Assembly (NCBI GenBank): GCA_020056515.1
Contig: JAGVHP010000018.1
Span: 1 to 8,669 of the forward strand
DNA from: Candidatus Shapirobacteria bacterium
Lineage (GTDB): Bacteria; Patescibacteriota; Microgenomatia; UBA12405
Reading direction: 5' to 3'
DNA length: 8,669 bases
Of the stretch, positions 5,767 to 8,669 are shown piece after piece (positions within the stretch are counted from its first letter, which is position 1; the number at the start of each line of letters is the position of its first letter). Under the pieces are notes generated by a model that saw nothing but the letters and a program-made list of their open reading frames with translations, was not told the DNA's origin and ran no database searches. A program made the translations under genes and the position numbers.

Positions 5767-7266
5767 ATGGACTACCAGAATATTTCTTCCCCGCTTCCCC
5801 CGCGCCAAAGTTCTCTCGATTCCGTTCCACCTTTACCCGCCAAGACTGCACCGCCGTCGGCGGACCCGCCAACTACCGGTTTTTCCTCGTCTCAACCGCC
5901 CCCTCGTAAAAAATCGTTACCTATTTTTGTTGTTCCCTTAACCATTATTATTTTGGTTGCCCTACTTCTTTTTGTTGTTATAAAAGTGTTAATTCCGGCC
6001 CTTTCCGGAAAACCGGGGAAGGTGATCACTCTCAACTATTGGGGACTTTGGGAAGATCGTCCACTTCTCGAGGGTGTTATTGCCGATTTTGAAGCCAAAA
6101 ATCCCGATATCAAGATCAATTACAAAACCCAACAGAAAAACGATTACCGTTCCCGTTTGTCGGGTCGTTTAACCAAAGATCCTGCCGTCGACGAAGTCCC
6201 TGATATTTTCCGTCTTCACTCCTCTTGGCTACCCATGTTTACCGATTCTTTGTCTCCGGTTCCCGACACTACCGCCAAATCCATTGGACTTGATGCTGAC
6301 TATTATACCGTTTACAAAAACGACCTAAAGGTAAACAGCCGCTATCTGGCTGTTCCTCTGATGTACGACGGCCTCAGCTTGTTTTACAATAAGGATTTAA
6401 TTGAAAAATCCCAAGCCTCCCTCCCCAAAACTTGGTGGGACCTCCAAACCATTAGTGGTAACCTAACTGTTTTTGATAACAACGGTCGGCTAAAAATCGC
6501 CGGTGTCGCCATGGGGCTAACTGACAATGTTGATCACTGGAACGACATCGTCGGTATTATTCTCAAGCAAAATGGTGCCGACTTTACCAAAGATGATTCC
6601 AAAAACAATGAAAATGTAGAGGGTGTTCTTTCCTACTACGCTGATTTTGCCACCAAATACAAAACTTGGGATGAATCTATGCCCCCTTCCACCCAAGCTT
6701 TTGCCGAGGGTAAACTTGCTTTCTATTTTGCCCCTTCCTGGCGGATTTTCAACATCGAGGAGTTAAACCCATCCCTCAATTTTGCTGTCACCACTATTCC
6801 TCAACTGCCCGTTCTCTCGTCCCCAAACAGTTCTGCCCCCAGCTCTGATGTTGAGATGACCAATATTCACTGGGCTTCTTATTGGGTTGAGGGAGTTAAT
6901 AACAAAAGCAATCATCAAAAAGAAGCTTGGAAGTTTTTGGAATATTTATCCACCAAAGAGGCCCTCGAAAAAATGTTCACCGCCGCCTCCCAGACCCGTT
7001 CTTTTGGTGAAATCTATCCCCGTATCAGTATGGGAAATGGTCTTTCCGGTAATCCTAAAATAAAACCTTTTATTTCTGTTGCCAATAACGCCGAATCAGG
7101 ACTTTTATCTTCCCGGACTTTCGACGCCGGACTCAATACCGAACTTTCTAAATATTTTGCCGATGCCATTAATTCCATCGCCCTCAAGAATGCTGACCCC
7201 TCTACTATCATGACCGATCTTCGTTCCGGGATCAACCAGGTTATCCAAAAATATAAGCTGAAATGA
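5767..7266 (+). CDS. Membrane-anchored extracellular solute-binding protein, family 1 (MalE-like)
   Basis: A 499-aa protein with three parts. Residues 1-50 are a Pro/Ser-rich tail (SSPLPPRQ, PPSADPPTTG, QPPPRKK) predicted to be cytosolic. Residues about 51-79 form one hydrophobic helix (LPIFVVPLTIIILVALLLFV). Residues about 86-499 are a type-1 solute-binding fold, shown by LNYWGLWEDRPLLEGVIADF (89-108), PLMYDGLSLFYNKDL (197-211), LPKTWWDL (219-226), AFAEGKLAFYFAPSW (311-325) and KEAWKFLEYLSTKEAL (385-400). The ligand is probably a sugar or glycan fragment, inferred from the family only. Normal relatives are lipoproteins or secreted and work with ABC permeases. This one lacks a lipobox, is held by a helix, and has no permease or ATPase gene here. 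The start is supported by the TATAAT 6 nt upstream and by nothing else in frame explaining the tail. Its TGA overlaps tpiA's ATG. Confidence 0.88.
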   Translation: MDYQNISSPLPPRQSSLDSVPPLPAKTAPPSADPPTTGFSSSQPPPRKKSLPIFVVPLTIIILVALLLFVVIKVLIPALSGKPGKVITLNYWGLWEDRPLLEGVIADFEAKNPDIKINYKTQQKNDYRSRLSGRLTKDPAVDEVPDIFRLHSSWLPMFTDSLSPVPDTTAKSIGLDADYYTVYKNDLKVNSRYLAVPLMYDGLSLFYNKDLIEKSQASLPKTWWDLQTISGNLTVFDNNGRLKIAGVAMGLTDNVDHWNDIVGIILKQNGADFTKDDSKNNENVEGVLSYYADFATKYKTWDESMPPSTQAFAEGKLAFYFAPSWRIFNIEELNPSLNFAVTTIPQLPVLSSPNSSAPSSDVEMTNIHWASYWVEGVNNKSNHQKEAWKFLEYLSTKEALEKMFTAASQTRSFGEIYPRISMGNGLSGNPKIKPFISVANNAESGLLSSRTFDAGLNTELSKYFADAINSIALKNADPSTIMTDLRSGINQVIQKYKLK

Positions 7267-7922
7267 TTCTGGTTAATTTCAAAATCTACTCCGAAACCTT
7301 TGGTAATAGTGCTGTCAGACTAGCTAAAATTGTTAAAGAGGTTGGTGATAAATATAAAATAAGAACCATCGTGACTGCCTCTGCCTTGGACGCCTTAAGG
7401 ATTTCCCGGGAAACCGGGGTTGAAGTTTGGCTCCAAAATATTGACGAATATTCTGACGGTAAACACTCCGGTTTTATTTCCGCCAAACAAGCTTTCGCTT
7501 TAGACATAAAAGGTAGTCTCTTAAACCACTCCGAACACTCCGTTCCCAAGGGAACGGTTTTAAAAATCATAAAAAATAAACCTCCCGGTTTTACTCTTTG
7601 TTGTTGTGTCAAATCGCCAAATCAGGCCGAGAAGTGGGTAATCAAAGCCAAGCCAGACTATGTTTTACTTGAACCACCCGAGTTAATAGCTAGCGAAACT
7701 GAATCAGTCGCCACCAAAAACCCCCATAGTATTCAAAAACTGGCCACTTTATGTCAAGGCCTTTCCTTAATTGTCGGTGCCGGTGTAAAAAACCGAGAAG
7801 ATGTTAAGATTAGCTTAAAAATGGGGGCGAAAGCTGTTATGTTATCCAGCGCCTTTGTTTTAAGCGACGATCCTCAGGCCGTATTGTCAGATATCGCCTC
7901 TGGTTTTTCTGCTATAATTTAG
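7263..7922 (+). CDS. tpiA: Triosephosphate isomerase, archaeal-type short form
   Basis: It interconverts dihydroxyacetone phosphate and glyceraldehyde 3-phosphate in glycolysis. At 219 aa it has the archaeal length (about 220-230), not the bacterial about 250. Catalytic residues are in place: N5 and K7 (VNFK), H89 (LLNHSEHS) and E137 (LEPPELIA). Phosphate-binding segments are GAGV (172-175) and the AVMLSSAF region (191-198). The flexible loop 6 after EPPELI is unusual: where archaeal enzymes have a GTG-type loop, this has ASETESVA and looks one residue longer, so the lid may close differently. Three consecutive cysteines (113-115) lie in the strand after the LCC region. Translation is coupled to the solute-binding protein by ATGA with no Shine-Dalgarno. 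The band-7 gene follows after 7 nt. Archaeal-type TIM in a bacterium fits CPR, by transfer or ancestry. Confidence 0.92.
   Translation: MILVNFKIYSETFGNSAVRLAKIVKEVGDKYKIRTIVTASALDALRISRETGVEVWLQNIDEYSDGKHSGFISAKQAFALDIKGSLLNHSEHSVPKGTVLKIIKNKPPGFTLCCCVKSPNQAEKWVIKAKPDYVLLEPPELIASETESVATKNPHSIQKLATLCQGLSLIVGAGVKNREDVKISLKMGAKAVMLSSAFVLSDDPQAVLSDIASGFSAII
7540..7561 (+). other. Terminator-like hairpin inside tpiA
   Basis: CCGTTCCC (7540-7547), a 2-nt AA loop, and its exact complement GGGAACGG (7550-7557) are followed by TTTT (7558-7561). If the loop is taken as CAAG the stem is 7 bp. It lies within codons for about SVPKGTVL. The U-tract is short and is followed by AAAAA, so strong termination is unlikely; attenuation of the downstream gene or chance are the alternatives. 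Confidence 0.4.
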
Positions 7923-7925
7923 ACT
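7913..7925 (+). promoter_or_regulatory. Possible promoter of the band-7 gene
   Basis: TATAAT (7913-7918) lies 11 nt before the ATG at 7930, and an overlapping TAGACT (7920-7925) lies 4 nt before it. Either could give a leaderless or nearly leaderless transcript. The first also encodes the end of tpiA (Ala-Ile-Ile-stop), so it may be coincidental. Confidence 0.3.
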
Positions 7926-7929
7926 ACTT

Positions 7930-8613
7930 ATGGCATCAATCGATAACCTGCTTGTTTCCCTCTTTGTTGATGAAGTTGTCGGCGGTTTTATTGTTACCGT
8001 TCCTCCGGGCCATGTCGGTTGTATTTACGATATTTTCCGCGGAGTTCTCAAAAATGTTTGGTATCCCGGCATGCACCTGAAACTTCCTATAATTCATCGG
8101 GTTAAACTCTTTAATGCCCAGTTGATTGAATACACCATCAGCAAAGACGTCACCCTCAAAGATAATAAGGAAATCATGGGCGACGAAGTTATTCATGCTG
8201 TTACCTCTGATAATAAATTTGTCGTTGTCGAAGCCACTGTCTTAATCAAGCTTGATACTGAAAGATTACCGGAAATCTGGCAAAATGTTGGGGAGAACTT
8301 TGTGTCTAAAGTAGTCCGACCCGTCACCCGTAGCCGGATCCGTAAAGTTATCACCAACCATTCCCTCAATATGTCTCTGTCTACCGATCGTAGCCACATT
8401 GAGGATGAAGTTAAACAGGAATTGCGCGACTCTCTCACCCAACATGGTCTCTTTGTGGATAATTTTTACCTCAGCTCTCTCACTCCCGTTGAAGCCGCTC
8501 CACCGGAAGTCCTCGAAGCTCTCCCTGAACCCGAACTACCCAAAACCCCCGAACAAATCGTCGGCAACCGTACCATCTCCGGCAACCTCCCTAAATCACC
8601 CTCCACCACCTAG
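7930..8613 (+). CDS. SPFH/band-7 (prohibitin-like) domain protein, short form
   Basis: A 227-aa protein of the prohibitin/stomatin superfamily, usually membrane scaffolds that form ring- or cage-like oligomers. The domain begins at about 19 with FIVTVPPGHVGCIYD, then RGVL, PGMHLKLPII, AVTSDNKFVVVEATVLIKLDTE, and ends near HGLFVDNFYLSSLTPVE (about 174-190). Two usual parts are lacking. The N-terminal 18 residues carry Asp and Glu and do not form a clear membrane helix. After the domain there is a Pro/Glu-rich tail (EALPEPELPKTPEQ) instead of the long coiled coil. The start is fixed: an in-frame stop lies at 7915-7917 and no other start codon follows it before 7930. It follows tpiA by 7 nt without a Shine-Dalgarno. 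Membrane association may be peripheral or via partners. A frameshift at the C-terminal tail cannot be excluded. Confidence 0.85.
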   Translation: MASIDNLLVSLFVDEVVGGFIVTVPPGHVGCIYDIFRGVLKNVWYPGMHLKLPIIHRVKLFNAQLIEYTISKDVTLKDNKEIMGDEVIHAVTSDNKFVVVEATVLIKLDTERLPEIWQNVGENFVSKVVRPVTRSRIRKVITNHSLNMSLSTDRSHIEDEVKQELRDSLTQHGLFVDNFYLSSLTPVEAAPPEVLEALPEPELPKTPEQIVGNRTISGNLPKSPSTT

Positions 8614-8669
8614 AGTTAACACCCAAACCCTTGTTTTATTCGGCAAGATTTTAACCATAGCTTTTATTG

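Noticed and set aside
7402..7413. TTTCCCGGGAAA palindrome in tpiA
   Set aside because: A perfect palindrome with no loop, in coding sequence rich in CCGG-like words; no T-tract or operator context.
7286..7612. A 108-codon minus-strand frame opposite tpiA
   Set aside because: No recognisable motifs, no promoter-like start, and tpiA is certain.
8614..8669. Terminator after the band-7 gene
   Set aside because: GTTAA and TTAAC pair only across a loop of about 30 nt, and no GC-rich stem or U-tract is seen.
1..8669. Defence island, CRISPR array, insertion sequence or prophage
   Set aside because: No repeat-spacer structure, transposase, recombinase, terminal inverted repeats or phage genes were found; the recognised genes are housekeeping or envelope functions.

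Overview
The window looks like a piece of a small, compact bacterial genome. The best fit is the Candidate Phyla Radiation (Patescibacteria), probably a Microgenomates-type lineage. I infer this from the gene content: a short FolD, an archaeal-type triosephosphate isomerase, a membrane-anchored CapA-like protein, a VanW/YoaR-like envelope protein, a solute-binding protein held by a transmembrane helix behind a proline-rich tail, and a band-7 protein. The near absence of intergenic DNA fits too. TGA acts as a stop codon at several gene ends, so the standard bacterial code applies, not the Gly-UGA code of Gracilibacteria/Absconditabacteria. No phylogenetic test was possible.

Layout from left to right: (1) a plus-strand CapA-like gene cut by the left edge (1-873); (2) a minus-strand unit of a SAM methyltransferase, a 68-residue single-helix membrane protein and a 71-residue hypothetical protein (2051 down to 878); (3) a plus-strand pair, methionine aminopeptidase and folD (2083-3614); (4) a minus-strand pair, RNase HI and a VanW-domain protein (5741 down to 3619); (5) a plus-strand unit of a solute-binding protein, triosephosphate isomerase and a band-7 protein (5767-8613). 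Convergent units are separated by exactly 4 nt at both places. Divergent units are separated by 31 and 25 nt. No gene-free stretch exceeds 60 bases. I see no tRNA, rRNA, CRISPR, insertion sequence or attachment site.

The most striking feature is how genes start. The four divergent starts each have a -10-like hexamer (TATAAT three times, TATATT once) 5-6 nt before the start codon, which predicts leaderless mRNAs from back-to-back promoters. Four of the six co-directional junctions are ATGA stop/start overlaps. The remaining two starts also have a TAnnnT hexamer 4-5 nt upstream. No start has a convincing Shine-Dalgarno sequence.

Functionally this is mostly housekeeping. Map and FolD may meet in initiator-methionine handling: FolD can supply 10-formyl-THF for fMet-tRNA, and Map removes the N-terminal Met. 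TpiA serves glycolysis. CapA-like, VanW-like and the solute-binding protein act at the envelope. I found no convincing new multi-gene defence or mobile system. The least explained parts are the two small proteins behind the methyltransferase, the anchored solute-binding protein without permeases, and the band-7 protein lacking the usual membrane anchor and coiled coil.
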